Part shown: positions 1-13,218 of the stretch, piece after piece | How positions within the stretch are numbered: the stretch's first letter is position 1 | Layout: each line of letters starts with the position of its first letter | Assembly (NCBI RefSeq): GCF_932526225.1 | Contig: NC_064042.1 | Span: 14,953,040-15,017,039, forward strand | Source: Nematostella vectensis | Taxonomy: Eukaryota; Cnidaria; Anthozoa; Actiniaria; Edwardsiidae | Length of the DNA: 64,000 bases | Direction of reading: 5' to 3' | Notes under the pieces: generated by a model | Told to the model about the DNA's origin: nothing | Seen by the model: the letters and a program-made list of their open reading frames with translations, nothing else | The model's database searches: none | Position numbers and translations under genes: made by a program

Positions 1-1689
1 AAAAAAGAGTGGGAAAATGAATATAATGAGTATGCTGTTGGCTAGTACGAGACTAGACCCGGCATAAGCCTTTTTATACCACTTGTTTCTTGTTCTCTAA
101 AGGGCTATTGTTATTATTTTTTATTGCTATTGTTTAAGGTACTCTTTTTGACAACCAGCCCAAAACAAAAGGAAACAGTTGTTTGAAATAGCCCAGGTGT
201 ATCTGCTTCCTCACAAAACAAACCCTTGTGATGTGATGTAATGCCGGCCGTAATCGTTTTCCCTAAGTCATTTTAATACAGTTAAAAATATTAAAAGCTC
301 TTTTCGACTTGTGTTTGCTTTTCCTGGGAACTAGCATCTCAAAAGCTTTCCATACAAAACAAATCATTCTCATGATGTTGCATCTGTACGTACTGTTCCT
401 GAGGTATTTGTTCAAAACTATTGAAAATCTCTCATTTATACTGCAAGCCAATAGTTAATGTTTTTTCGAATGTTTCCAACTTAACAATGGGATTATTATA
501 AAAAAAAAGTCCTTTAAGTACTTATATAATTAAGTATGCTTATACTCTATACCCAATAATCTATGCAATAAACTTGGCGCTTATTTAATTTTAGCGGGAA
601 ATACCAGCTTCTGAATGACTGCCATAACAAAACTTGCACTTATAGAATAAAGAAGTTGAAGGGATTGCACACACCTTGAAAGGGGGTGCAACATCTCTGC
701 TGATAAGGAAAAAAAGGAAGAAAGGAAACAAACTTTATGCTCTTATAACGAAATATTATAAATATTAAAAATCAACCAAATTACAAATGAGCAAAGTAAT
801 AGCAGGAAGGTATATGTCTAAAAGTCATCTAGACTAGGCAGGAGAACTAGCCTCCTATTAATTGGCCCCTCAATTAGTTGTATTTAACCATCCTTATCTT
901 TATATTAGTCTAAAGCTATGCATGTTTTGGAAATACAATAAATCCTCTAATTTGCTTTTTACTACAGACAGTTGATTGTCCTGGTGCTTTACATATGATA
1001 GGTCCTTCACTCTACAATTTAAGAGAGCTACCAAAACATAGTAATGCTTCCTATGATTTTGCTCTAGTTTAAGAAAATATGCACTAAGTGTGAACATTTT
1101 AATTTTAATATATGGGGTTTTGCATAAAACAAACAATGAACCAAACTATTTTGTGCGAGTTCTAAACCTGCAGAGGCTGGCTTAAAAAAATACTAAGGTT
1201 TATTTACTTATATTTACTCAGAAATAAAAACTTAATCATACAATGCGTTAAATAGGATGCTTATTTTGAAGATGCGAAAACTCGATTATCTAAACGGTGC
1301 CATCAGATTGTTAAATTAATCTAACATTAACAGGTTTTGCTTGTTTTCTTTAAAAATATAATAAAGGGCCGTCTACATGGGCAATTTTAAAGGCCTATGG
1401 TACTATTTCTTTGCTGAATCAAACGAGTTTTCTCGATGTAAATAATCACTACGATGAACGAGCCCTAAATACAAAGATAGGACAAATACGGTAAGAAACT
1501 AATACTATTACAGTGAATCAATAATAAACTTACGTAATAAAGCGATGAGAAGATCACAGGATGGTGTTCATGAACTATAACAAAATGTCAGACTGGTTTT
1601 CTAAACACTGGTCAGCGGTATAACTAATCATAAATTACCAATGAGAAACTCTGTCAGGCAACATATCTGCATTCCCCCAGTTCGGCAGC
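1..1689. other. AT-rich intergenic sequence, no gene seen
   Basis: Short open frames occur on both strands, but none shows a recognisable domain, codon bias or plausible splice sites. No RNA gene or clear repeat was identified. Confidence 0.6.
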
Positions 1690-2640
1690 TGTAGGTAAAG
1701 GAACTAACTATGCTGTGCCTGTCTCCGGCTCGAAGCGTTTAGGTGGTCGTCTCAGGTGGGTTGGACACGATGTCTGAGGCATTTGCAGGATAGACTGGGG
1801 TTGCGGCGGTGGAGTGATGTTTGATGCTGATATTCCGACAACTGGGGTGGCGATGGAGCTGCCTTTGTGGTTGTCGATGGGTGCTGCTTGTGAGGTACCT
1901 CTTCTATCGTGGCATGTGCAAGTGACTCCTTCGCAGGCTGAGGTGTTGCTGGCGAAGTTTGGCAGGGATGCTGCTCAGCATTGGTGGGGGAGGGGGAGCT
2001 AGAGAGGACCAAAGGCAGGGAGCGGCAGGGGTGTATGCCCACAAGAAGTGCCTGTTGTGCAGGGTGAGGCGACCTGATCCGTCAACTTTAAACCGTATTG
2101 GTCGTTGCCAGGTGACTCTACCACTGTGCCAGCCCTATCCCACTTAGTGGGGTGGTTGCCTCTCTGGTTTTGTAAAATTACTTTCGCACTGATGGCTAAT
2201 GGGCGCGGTTGACGCGAGTGAGCAGCTTTGAGCGATTTTGTCGTGCGGGAGATACGTGTCCAAAGAGCTTCTTCCTTGGATGCCCAGGACTTGCGCCATA
2301 GGGAACGGACATGAGGATTGGCGAATTTTTCTTACTTGTTTACCAAGGAGAGTCGCGGGGGGGGCGGCCTAAGATTATCTGTGCTGGCGAGAGGTTGCAG
2401 TCTGCGTCAGGAGTGTTGCAAAATTTAGTATGACACATAGGAAACGGTCTTGATCTAGGTTGCCCGTGGGTCCCGTGTTAGACATTAATAGCCGTTTAGC
2501 TGTTTTAACTGCGACCTCTGCCCTACCACTAGACTGTGGAAATCCGACGGAGATATGTTGCCGTACTCCCCAGAGATGCAGAAACGTTTTGGTATTTCCC
2601 GATTTGGCCACTAACAAAATTTTGGGTGATTTTTTTTTAG
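1690..2640 (-). mobile_element. Decayed 3' pol fragment (integrase C-terminal part) of a Ty3-like LTR retrotransposon
   Basis: Read on the minus strand, the segment begins inside the integrase core with the motif GFPQSSGRAEVAVKTAKRLL (about 2570-2500), which carries the last acidic residue of the DDE triad. It continues, after frame changes, through a stretch reading NPTDPDCNLSPAQI-like text, a Trp-Asp-containing segment resembling the integrase chromodomain-proximal region (about 2160-2090), and an Arg-Pro-rich tail ending near 1700. Internal stops and at least two frameshifts separate these pieces, so it is a dead fragment. No LTR, protease or reverse transcriptase was found nearby. Its 5' side stops abruptly at about 2640, where the dyad repeat array begins, suggesting truncation by rearrangement or by insertion of the array. 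Assignment to Ty3/Gypsy rather than another LTR class rests on recalled motif similarity. Confidence 0.72.
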
Positions 2641-4140
2641 AGTAAACTTGGAATACATAAGTGAGTTTGAAGCTTTACTGGTTGCCATAGCAACATCGCA
2701 CAACCATAAGCGACACGTCAAAACCCTTCTCATCTATTGGGCTATCGCCTGCTGCAGTTTGATCGAGATCAGTGTAAATGCCACGGAATTATTGCGATTC
2801 TTGCAGACCCACTTTATGGGTATCTTGACTGGAAATTTCACTCGTCATACCATACATTACCCTCCAAAAATCGCTGTATCTCCGTCGCATTATACCCAAA
2901 CTTAATCAAACAACCAGATCTGATAGCCCGATAGATGTCAAGGGTTTTGGCGTGTCACTTGTATCTCTGGAGTGTTGCTATGGTAACCTGTGAATTTCCA
3001 AAGTAAGGGAATAGTACCAAAATAGAGGTTTTTGGCTTAGTTTGAGGCTTTACAGGTTGCCATAGCAATACTCCACAGCAACAAACGACACCTCAAAACC
3101 CTTGTCCTCTATTGGTCTATCGCCTCCTGCAGTTTGGTCCAGATCAAGGTTAATGCTACGGAGTTATAGTGATTCTTGGAGACCCACTATATAGGTATCT
3201 CGACTCACTCGTCATACTATACATTACCCTCCAAGAATCGCTGTATCTTCGTCGCATTACGTGTGATCTAAATCAATCTACCAGAGGTGATAGCCCAATA
3301 AATAACAAAGGTTTTGGCGTATCACTCATTGTTGTGGAGTGTTGCTATGGTAACCTGTGATTTTCCAAAGTAAGGGGGATAGTACAAGAAATTGAGGTTT
3401 TTTGCTAAGTTTGAGCCTTCATAGGTTACCATAGCAACACTGAAAAGCCATGAGCGACACGTCAAAACCCTTGCCATCTATTGTGCTATTGCCTCCTACA
3501 GGTTGGTCCAGATCAAGGTCAATGCGACGGAGTTATAGCGATTCTTCGAGACCCACTATATGGGTATCTTGACTTGAAATTTCACTCGTCATACCATACA
3601 TTACCCTACAAGAATCGCTGTATCTTCGTCGCATTAGCTTTGATCTGAACCACACTACCAGAGGTGATAGCCCAATAGATAAAAAAAGTTTTGGCGTGTC
3701 GCTCATTGTTGTGGAATGTTGCTATGGTGACCAATGAACCTTCAAATTGAACCAAAATTAAGGTTTTTGGCTGGGTTTGAGCCTTCACAGGTTGCCATAG
3801 CAACACTCCACAACCATACGTGACACATAAAAATCGTTGGCAGTTATTCAGCTATTACGTCCTGCAGTTTGACCCAGATCACAGTCAATGCAACGGAGCG
3901 ATTCTTGGAGACCCATAAATAGTATGATTTTTACTGAAGTGCCCAGTCATGAGACCCATATAATGGGTCTCCAAGAATCGCTTTAACTCCGTTGCATTGA
4001 CTCCGATCTAAATTAAACTGCAGGAGGTGATAGCCCAACAGATAACAAGGGTTTTGACGTGTCACTAATGGTTGTGGGGCGTTGCTATGGTAACTAGTGA
4101 ATTTTCTAACTTAGCTGAAAAATCCAAATTTTTTTAACAC
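2641..4140. repeat. Tandem array of ~375-bp dyad-symmetric repeats, left block
   Basis: The motif GGTTGCCATAGCAAC recurs at about 2681, 3057, 3425 and 3790 (spacing about 365-376 bp). Its reverse complement recurs at about 2976, 3342, 3719 and 4081. Each unit has two inverted arms of roughly 130-145 bp. The arms run from this motif through ATTGGGCTATCGCCTC and AATGCGACGGAGTTATAGCG to GATTCTTGGAGACCC, and the mirror arm carries CCAAGAATCGCT, CTCCGTCGCATT and GAGGTGATAGCCCAATAG. Two different spacers separate the arms. Copies diverge by substitutions and small indels. No convincing open frame is present. Confidence 0.85.
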
Positions 4141-4383
4141 TTCCACTAAGGTTGCTTGAATATTGAAACTGTAAGAGTTATGGTCATTCTTGTAGACCCA
4201 AAAAGCTTAAAACAAAAGAAGTATCGTCCCCGGTAGAAAAAAACAACAACAGTATAGCAAAACCGGCTTTAATATCAGCACCATATCACTCAAATACATA
4301 TCACAGGATTTAACCTCTACCGTCCTCTACCCGGTAGAAAAAAAAAACAACAGTATAACAAAACCGGCTTCAATAATCAATAT

Positions 4384-7300
4384 CATTTAACCTTTGAAGC
4401 CTTTCTTCATATTTCTGATCTTTTGATAAAGACAGTCAGACCCATGTCTTCGTAAAATCTCGAAACCCTTGCCATGCTCTCTGATGGCATCCATAATTTC
4501 TTCCCGGCAGATAGGCTCCTGCCCGCTTATGAACGCCCAACATGCCTCACGAAGGACCTTGTCGTCTTCCTCACCCCAAACCTGCCTCATCGATGATTTG
4601 GAGGAACCTGAGGCAACAGAGGCGCACTCGTCGTCTGTCTCGGGGACAAAGACGTGGCGCTGTCGGAGATTGGGGGCTGCCACCTCCTCGTGGCTCTGGT
4701 GCTGGGGCTGCGGTTGGTGTGACCGGGGCTGCTGGGGCTGCGGTTGGTGTGACCGGGGCTGCTGAAGCTGCGGTTGGTAAAGCTTCGGCAGACATGAGGC
4801 TCCGGATGACGCTTGATCTAGCCGCAGAGGTCTTGCTCTTCGATTGGATGTTATAATGGGCCTCTGAGGTGGACAAGCGGTGGGCCATGGTGGCGGCAAG
4901 CGTTCTCTTAACAGGCGACGGCAGGTCGCGCGTGTTGGACACGATTATCAGTTAAAATGTAGAAAAGAAAACGAGTAAGTTATAAGCAAGACTGCTTTGA
5001 GGTTGGATCCCATGTACGTAGAAGCGAATTAGGAATTAGCTGGGAAGTACAACTGGCTGCCTTCTAAAGAGATGTAAGATCAATGTTCAGCATCTTGCCA
5101 AAAATGCCTAGTCAAAGAACTAATTTAAATCCTCCACAACCATGTATTTAACATAATACTACATCCACGCGGGCTACTAATTGAAACTAACCTTGTGCAG
5201 CATTTTTGACGTAAGCAAGTCCACTTGCCCGTCGGTCAGCAATGCGCATCTTCTGGCGAAAGCCTTTAGATTTTTATTAGGCTGCAACACCTTCTGGCCA
5301 CAGTCAGTCGTGAATAGATGTTCCTGGTTTATAGTGGCCAGCAGTGGCCTGGCTTTTCTGAAAATTGAAATTGTAAAGTAATTAGAGCTGATTAAACATC
5401 CAACGAAACCTGTGAATAAAGATAGGGCAATCGTTAGCAAAATATAGTTAGCGTATAGGATATTTACCTCACATATAGAGATATGAGCTGGTACAGCTCT
5501 TGTGTGAATGTCAAGAACGTAGCCCCGTGGCCACGCGTGGCAGTTCAGGTAGTCCCTGATGTTCCGAGCAACGGCCACATCCTGAATGTAATTGGCTTGG
5601 AGGTCACTTTTCAGTCTGAGTGGTCGGAGCTAACAAGGGCACTGATCTCTTGAATCGTTGGAATCTTATCTTCCATCTCCCAATTCTTCTTCTCCTTCCT
5701 CACCTGAAACACACACGCATAAACATAAGGAATTGTTTGTCTACTAACAATTGTGCAATGTTCCTTATAAAAGCGCCAACAACAATAACGGGATTATTAA
5801 CAACATTAGAGAGAATGGCAAAGGCAATCCTTAGAGTGTCACACGCATACAGCGACCTTCACTTGCTGTTTCCAGGAGGACCGCCAGGATTTTTGGGCCT
5901 CTTTAGTAGCCATAAGGTCTTGTCTACAAATAAACGATGGAGAAATTAGGGTATGTATTAGTAAGATTTGCTGAACCCTAACCCTTAAATACGGCCTTAG
6001 GCAAATACAATTAATTACCTCATTGATGGTGTCACGTCCTTTTGAAGGACGGACTGCATGTATTCAAGGAAGGATTCCAGTGAGCAGGAGTACGTCACCA
6101 GGCTGGATGCGCAGAGTTTGCCCTCTTGCTCCAAGTTTGGAGCAAAGAACCGGTTGTAGACCTTTTTCCTGTCTCGAAACAGGCTCAAAAGAGTTGGCGT
6201 CTTTTTCGAAACCATTCTCGCCATACACCTGATAGAAACAAAGACAAAGAGAAAACGCAACAAAAATAAATATCGTGCATTGCTCGCATCTCACTTTCAA
6301 TAGACGGAAGGATGAATAGATGGATGGATGGATAGATGAGTAGGAGGGGTTGGTTGGTGAACTTACCTTTTGGACGCTGTGTCCGGCCTCTTTCTTTGTC
6401 TTCGAACTCCCATTTGGCGTTATAAGCCAACGCTCAAACCCCCTCAGGTATGCGATAAGAGTATTCTGCATGCCTTGAAACCAATCGGAACTTTTGAAGG
6501 TCTGGTCCAACTCATCGCTTTCCTGGCTAGACTCCTGGCAACTCTCCTCATCGGACGCGGAGTCTGACGACGATGACAACAATCGTCTGATTTTAGTCGG
6601 TGACTTACTTTTAGTCGGTGTGACCGGTGTCTTTTCTTTTTCGCTGTCTTCCTCGTCGGAGGAAGGGATCGTTCTTTTAATGACAGCTTTTGGTTTGGTT
6701 GGTGACGTTGGCTTCATTCCCACTGCCAGTGCCAGTGCCAGTTTATAAGTAGTTGGCGGCAATGTTGGATGTCGGTATTGGCAGTGCCTGTCAAGGCGCA
6801 GCCCTTGCCCAATTGCACGCCTTGACAGGGCACTTCACCACTCTTCGTTTGTCTTTATTGGCTTGCATTCTTACTTGTCGTACCCACTTGTTGTAGTGTT
6901 TCGCAGACCAGCCATGCCTCCGGGCCATGTGGCGTTTTAAGTGGCTCTCGTCTTTGCCACATTTTGGACATTTAACTGAGGATGGCCGCTTTGGGGTGTT
7001 TTGAGCCACTTCCCTCCCCATCTCTCTCTGTTCAGGTGTCATTTCTGCAGCCAATGAGGAAGAACTTTTCTGTGAAAGGATACAAAATTACAAGAGTTAG
7101 TGTTGATGATGATCATCAACTCATCAAACTCATCCGAGTTTGTTGCTTTCAAGATGGACTTTTTAGCCTCGCGCAACCTTCCCGTTACGATGGGCTTTAG
7201 CTGCATAACTTTTGTTTCGATGATATCACTGTCGTCTAAGAAATAACATAACAATAACATAATTAGCAGCTGATAAGATACAATTGTGAACGAAAAAATA

Positions 7301-7454
7301 ACTTACTAAGCCCGAGGGATGTTTGGACTAATTTTCTGAAAATTTCCAAACTCGTCGCATGGTTGTGCAAACCAAGATCGTGTGTTACTTCCTCCTCCGC
7401 CTTCATTTCGTGCATAAGGTCCACGGGGATCTCCTTCGATTCAGAAGTAGTCAT
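4384..7454 (-). pseudogene. Crypton-like tyrosine recombinase gene with N-terminal C2H2 zinc fingers, probably inactivated
   Basis: The parts lie in order on the minus strand. A start exon at 7454-7307 (begins MTTSESKEIPVDL) ends at GTAAGT. An acidic exon lies near 7240-7080. A zinc-finger segment at 7054-6791 contains CPKCGKDESHLKRHMARRHG and then a second finger that begins CPVKAC and resumes in another frame as RLDRHCQYRHP. A Ser/Glu/Lys-rich linker follows at 6762-6367, then an exon at 6230-6020 (KLCASSLVTYSCSLESFLEYM, SAM-like DNA-binding part of tyrosine recombinases), and pieces near 5940-5870, 5700-5470 and 5370-5190. A C-terminal part at 4942-4387 contains MAHRLSTSEAHY, fitting the final His and Tyr of the catalytic tail, a QPRSHQPQPQ repeat and a globular end (GEEDDKVLREACWAFI). 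Frames change inside the second finger, near 5625 and near 4790, so it is probably a pseudogene. Several exon joins are unresolved. Family assignment is by recalled similarity to zinc-finger/recombinase proteins of fish and invertebrates. Confidence 0.55.
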
Positions 7455-10400
7455 GCTAAAAGGATTAAAAGAGCGAGCTGCATCAATCACCACCATTCTT
7501 TGACAGAATCTAAGCAAGATCCAGGACCAGTATTGATATTTATCCTTTTTTTTCCAAACTTCTCTTGGTTTATCGGTTAAGGTGTCACAACAGGGTATTT
7601 TGCAGAACAAATGTATTGGTGATTTGTTGCAGGGGCTTTGAGGTACCTCACTGTTGTGCTAGTTTTTGAAAAAACTTCATCCAAATTTACAAACTTTGGC
7701 TAAGTTTAAGGTAGTATATCTTAGCATGGTTACCATGGATACCGATAAAAAGCACCTTGTTGTGTAGGACGTTATCTCGTCTACGTGATATATGAGAATG
7801 GTGGTGATTGTCGCACAGAAACATTTTTCCATCAACCCCAAACACAACTATATAGTGGAATAACTCACCTACCTTGAAATATGCACTACTTAAGGTGTCA
7901 CAACAGGGTATTTTGCAGAACAAATGTATTGGTGATTTGTTGCAGGGGCCTTGTGGTAGGACTATGTGAGGACTATGTTCTTATTTTTTTTAGCAATATC
8001 TAAATTTGAAATCACCAATTATGGCTAAGTTTAAGGTTATTTATCTCATCAGGGTTACCATGGAAACCATCAATTGACATGTTAAAATTGTTGTCATCTA
8101 TTGGGCTGTTACCTCAGGCAGTTTGGTTTAGCTTAAAGTTAATGCGACTAAGTTACAGCGATTCTTGGAAGGTTAAAGAAACAGTGATATTTGACTGTCA
8201 ATTTGTCCCTCCCCCCCTAAGTATGAAGCCAGTGTCAATTTCACGAAAGCACGTGGCTGATAAATTTTAACAAATAATCGCTAATAACAACAACAAAGAT
8301 ACATTTTTGTTCAAAATTTTTTCTACCTAAACTTAGACAGGTAGTTTAGACACATACCTTGATAGGTTTTTTTTCGATCCGTGGAGTTTAAGTAGATTTT
8401 CGAAGCCAAAATCCGAGAGCTCGTAAAACACGTCTATACTGACTGTAAACTTGGCAGAAGACTAAGTTTGGGGGGTCGGGGTGAGGCACACAAAAATTTC
8501 ACTAAAAATCATACTATTCATGGGTCTCCAAGAATCGCTGTCTCCGTCGCATTAACTCTAATCTAAACCAAACTACCAGAGGTGATAGCCCAATAGATGG
8601 TAGCCCAAATGAGCTATCTTACCTTGAATTCAGTCATTTTTTTTTTTCATATTTGGTTAAAATATTTTAAAAAACAAACGAAACAGTGAGTTCCCCCAAG
8701 GTATGAGGATGTAATTGCATTCTGACCAATATTCGCGAAGTTCACGCTCGCGAAAAAACTTTTTTATGCGTTGAGGTATGAAGAAATCATTGCATATGTG
8801 GCTTACCCTCGACATTTGAGCATCGTATACGAAGTTTGGGGGTAAGGGTACTTTCCTAACTCAGGTTTAAGGATTTTGTGTAGGGTGCTTCTAACTCAAG
8901 TTTGACGCATTCTGACCAATATTCGCAAAGTTCACGCTCGCGAAAAAACTTTTTTGTATGGAGAGGTATGAATAAATCATTGCATATGTGGCTTACCCCC
9001 GACATTTGAGCGTCGTATACGAGGTAAGGGGTTAAGGTGTTGGCACTTAACCGTCAAATCTAGATCTACGACCCTCCAAGAATCGCTGTATCTTATTGGG
9101 ATTGAATGCAAACTTAACGACAATACTAGAGTTTATAGCCCAATAGCTGACAACGATGGTGGCGTTTCAACTTTTGGTTTCCATGGTAACCCTGTTGAGA
9201 TAACTAACCTTGAGCTTGGTCAATTTCGGTGATTTCAAATCTAGAAATTGCTAAAAAAAATGACAACACAGTGAGGTACCTCAAGGCCTCTGAAACAAAT
9301 CACTAATACATTTGTTTTGCAAAATATCCTGTTTGGACATGTTAAGTAGTGCATATTTCAAGGTAATTGGTGGATTTCTCTATGTAGTTGTGATTGGGGT
9401 TGGTGGAAAAAATGTTTCTTTGCGTGAATCACCATCATACTTACATAACTTGTAGCAGAGATAGTATCCTACACTACAATGGGCTTATTATTGGTATCCA
9501 TGGTAACCAAGATGAGATATGCAACCTCAAACTTGGACAAAGTATGTGAATTTGGATAAAGATTTTTTATAAAACTAACACAACAGCAAGGTACCTCTAG
9601 GCCTGTGCAACAAATCCACTATACATGTGATCTACAAAATATCCTATTGTGACACCATAAATAGCCTATAAACCAAGGTAGGTGGTAGGTTATTGGCTAA
9701 AACTCGGTCAGTTTAGGAAATCAAGCAACCAAACTTGGTAGGGACAGAGCCTGATAGGTGCTGATGATGGCTATTTGTCCATCTGTCCCTTGTTTTAGAC
9801 TGGAGGCTGCCCTTTAGTCGCAAAATTACGGTATATGTACCCAAAAATTGAGGTTTTCAGCTAGATTTGACTGTTGCCATAGCAACACCCCACAACTATG
9901 AATGACACGTCAAAATCATAGTCAGCTATAGGGCTATCACCTGATGTTTGGTGACTTAATTCGACGGAGTTATAGTGATTTCTGGAGACTCACTATTTGG
10001 GTATCTTGACTGGGCACCCCCTATTTTTCAAGAATGCACGTATGTTTGAAGCTCTGTATCGTGACAAAAAAAATGTCTAGGACCATCAATCTACACAAAA
10101 GTAAAGACAGCGTTAGCAGATAGCAACATAAGATCAGAGCCTGTACGTGAATATTTTAGGGAGAACAGGACGTTTAAAATCCAAAAAAATGACCCCCCAG
10201 GAGAATGGGGTCACTTTGCATACTATTTTTGACCTTCCAAGAAACGCTGTATCTTTGTAGGATTGCATTCAACATCAATCAAACTACCACAGGTGATAGC
10301 CCAATAGTTGACAAAAGTTTTAGCGTGTCACTGTTGGTTTCCATAGTAACCCTGGTGAGGTATCTTACCTTGCGTTCAGTCAATTTTTATCATATTTTGT

Positions 10401-12738
10401 TACAATTTTTTTTAAAACAAACAAAACAGTGAGATCCCTCTAGGCCTCTGCAACAAATCACCAATACATTTGTTCTACAAAATACCCCGTTGTGACACCT
10501 TCATAGTGCATATTCTAAGGTAAGTGGTGAATTTCTCTATGTGGTTGTGTTTGGGGCTGGTGCAAAAAAATGTTCCTGTCCATCAATCACCATCATACTT
10601 GCACACCAGATAGAAGAGATAATGTGCTTCACAACAATGGGTCAAGCTTTGGTATCCATGGTAACCGTGCTGAAGATAGAAGCGATAATGTGGAGGCTGC
10701 CTTCTAGCCGCAAAACTACGGTATATGTACCCAAGAATTAAGATTCCAAGGTACATTTGAAAATTCACAGGTTGCTATAGCAACACCGCATAGCCATGAG
10801 TAACACGACAAAATCCTTCTCAGCTATTGGGCTGTCACCTCTGGATGTCCATCGAAGTAAATACGAAGAAGCTAGAGCGATTCCTGGAGACCCACTATTT
10901 GGGTGTCAAGACTGGGCACTGAAAAATTTCACTAAAAATCATACCATATATAACCCTCCAAGAATCGCTGTATCTTCGTCACATTCGCCTTGATCTAAAC
11001 CAAACTACCAGAGTCGGTAGCCCAATAGATGACAAAGGGCTAGGCGTGTCAATCATGGTTGTGGAGTGTTGCTAAGGTGACCAGTCAATTTTCAAAGTAA
11101 GGGGAAATGTACCAAAAATTGAGGTTTTTGGCTGGTTTTGAGCCTTCACAGGTTACCATAGCAACACCCCACAACCATGAGTGACACGCCAAACTTATTC
11201 CCAACTATTCCGCTATCACCTCCCGAAGTTTGGTTTATATTGCAGTTAATGCGACGGAGTTATGGCTATTCTTGGAGACCCTCTACATGGTTATCTTGAT
11301 TGGAAATTTCACTCGAGTCATACCATATATAACCCTACAAGAATAGCTATAACTCCGTCGCATTATCTCTGATCTAAACCAAACTACCAGAGATGATAGC
11401 TCAATAAATAACCAAGGTTTTGGCGTGTCATTCATGGTTGTGGACTGTTGCTATGGTGACCAGTGAGCTTTCAAAGTTAGGTAAAATGTTCCAAAAATAA
11501 AGGTTTTTGGCTAAGTTTGAGCCTATACATGTTACCATAGCAACACGCCACAACCATGAGTGACACGACAAAATTGTTGTCCGTTACTCCGCTATTACTT
11601 CCTGAAGTTTGCTCTAGATCGCAGTTAATGCGACGGAGTTATAGCGATTCTTGGAGACCAACTATATGTGTATCTTGACTGAAAATTACACTAAAATCTT
11701 ACCATATATTACCCTCCAAGAATCGCTGTAACTTCGTCGCATTGCCTCTGATATATATCAAACTACCAGAGGGGATAGCCCAATAGATGACGAGGGTTTT
11801 GGTGTGTAAATTATTGTTGTGGAGTGTTGCTATGGTGACCAGTACACCTTCAAATTAAGGAGAACAGTACCAAAAATTGAAGTTATTGGATAAGTTTGAG
11901 CCTTCATAGGTTACCATAGCAACACTGCACAGCCATAAATGACACGTCAATACCCTTTTCATCTATTGGGCTATCGTCTCCTGTAGTTTTGTTTAGATCG
12001 GTGTCGATGCGATGGAGTTATAGCGATTCTTGGAGTATGGGTATCTTGACTGAAAATTTCACTAAAAATCATACCATATATAATCCTCCAAAAATCGCTG
12101 TATCTTCGTCGCAATCGCTCCGATCTAAACCAAACTACTAAAGTTCATAGCCAGATAGATCACAAAGATTTTGTCGTGTCACTTGCTGTTGTGACGTGTT
12201 GCTATGGCAACCTGTGACGGCTCAAATTAGGGGAATGTACTAAAAAAATAACAATTCTCAGCTGAATTTGAGTCATCACAGGTCGCCATAGCAACACTCC
12301 AGGGACACAAGTGACACGGCAAAACTCTCTTCAGGTCTTTCGCTATCATCTCCGGAAGATTGGTTAAGATCGGTATTAATGCGAAGGAGTTATGGCGATT
12401 CTTGGAGGCCCACTATTCGGGTATCTCGACTGGGCACTTATTATACCACTTATTGGCATACAAGAATCGCTCTATCTCCGTTGCATTGAATGCTAACTAC
12501 ACCAAACTTGCAGGGTAGATAGCCCAGGAGACTGTGATGATACTTGCAGAATCTCCGTGGTTTCTATGACGACGTTAATGAGATATTTTGCTCTGAATTT
12601 CGGTTAATTTTTTGAGTTTGGGTTAAATTTTTTTCGAAAACAAACAACACAATGATGTAGCCCAAGGACTGTTCTACAAATCACCCATACATATCTTTTA
12701 CAAAAAAATCGATTTTGGTACCTTAAATAGTAGATTTT
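7455..12738. repeat. Mosaic of ~375-bp dyad-symmetric repeats and a related longer-spaced family, right block
   Basis: The CCATAGCAAC/GTTGCTATGG arms recur at about 9872, 10771, 11151, 11531, 11911 and 12281 (370-380-bp spacing in the last four). Mirror arms lie at about 11071, 11447, 11827 and 12199. Between 7580 and 10700 a second, more diverged version predominates, marked by AACAAATGTATTGGTGATTTG near 7605 and 7917. Its inverse forms lie near 9295, 9610 and 10450. Several arms show CCATGGTAACC instead of CTATGGTGACC. No protein-coding signal was seen, and short open frames here are repeat translations. Confidence 0.8.
8708..9034 (+). repeat. Two-copy direct repeat, ~190-bp period
   Basis: The text ATTCTGACCAATATTCGC, followed by AAGTTCACGCTCGCGAAAAA, a poly-T run, AATCATTGCATATGTGGCTT and a GACATTTGAG motif, starts near 8718 and again near 8908. 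A G-rich GTAAGGG segment follows each copy. The copies differ at a few positions. The repeat sits inside the dyad array and is distinct from its arms. Confidence 0.8.
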
Positions 12739-13218
12739 CCAAGGTAGGTACTTTTCCAAAATTTTTACTTAAAAATTCATAACTCCCTGGTTATTTGCTA
12801 AAACCAAATGAAACTATAGGAACCGACAGACACTTGCCAGACACACAACATGTGTGAACTGGTTGACCTTTGACCTTGGAACAAAAAAGTTATAGGACCT
12901 AAAACTTTGCAATATTCAAAGCATTTTTTAAGCCAAATGAAAGTTCGAGTTGAAAGACGGTTCCATATATGCAAAGCACCAGAGTTGACTCTACAACCAC
13001 ATGCAAACCGTTTTGAAATTGAAGGCTTGGTTACAAAGTTATAAGGCTTCAAAGTCGGCTGCAAACCAATGTTTGGACCAAAATATCTCCGTAGAAAAGT
13101 TGGTAAGTCCCCAAACTAACCATATGGCAGTAGGCTGCGACGTCCGGGCTACAAAAAGTTTCCCGTAAAGATTCGAGGAGAATTTTAAGTAAAAATTTTG
13201 GAAAAGTACCTACCTTGG
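12739..13218. mobile_element. Foldback element with ~40-bp terminal inverted repeats
   Basis: The left arm at 12739-12778 (CCAAGGTAGGTACTTTTCC, then an AT-rich stretch ending AAAAATTC) is mirrored at 13180-13218 with one missing base. The roughly 400-bp interior has no convincing open frame. It lies at the right edge of the dyad array, and the same CCAAGGTAGGT motif occurs within the array. It is therefore either a MITE-like insertion or an extended member of that family. Confidence 0.7.
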
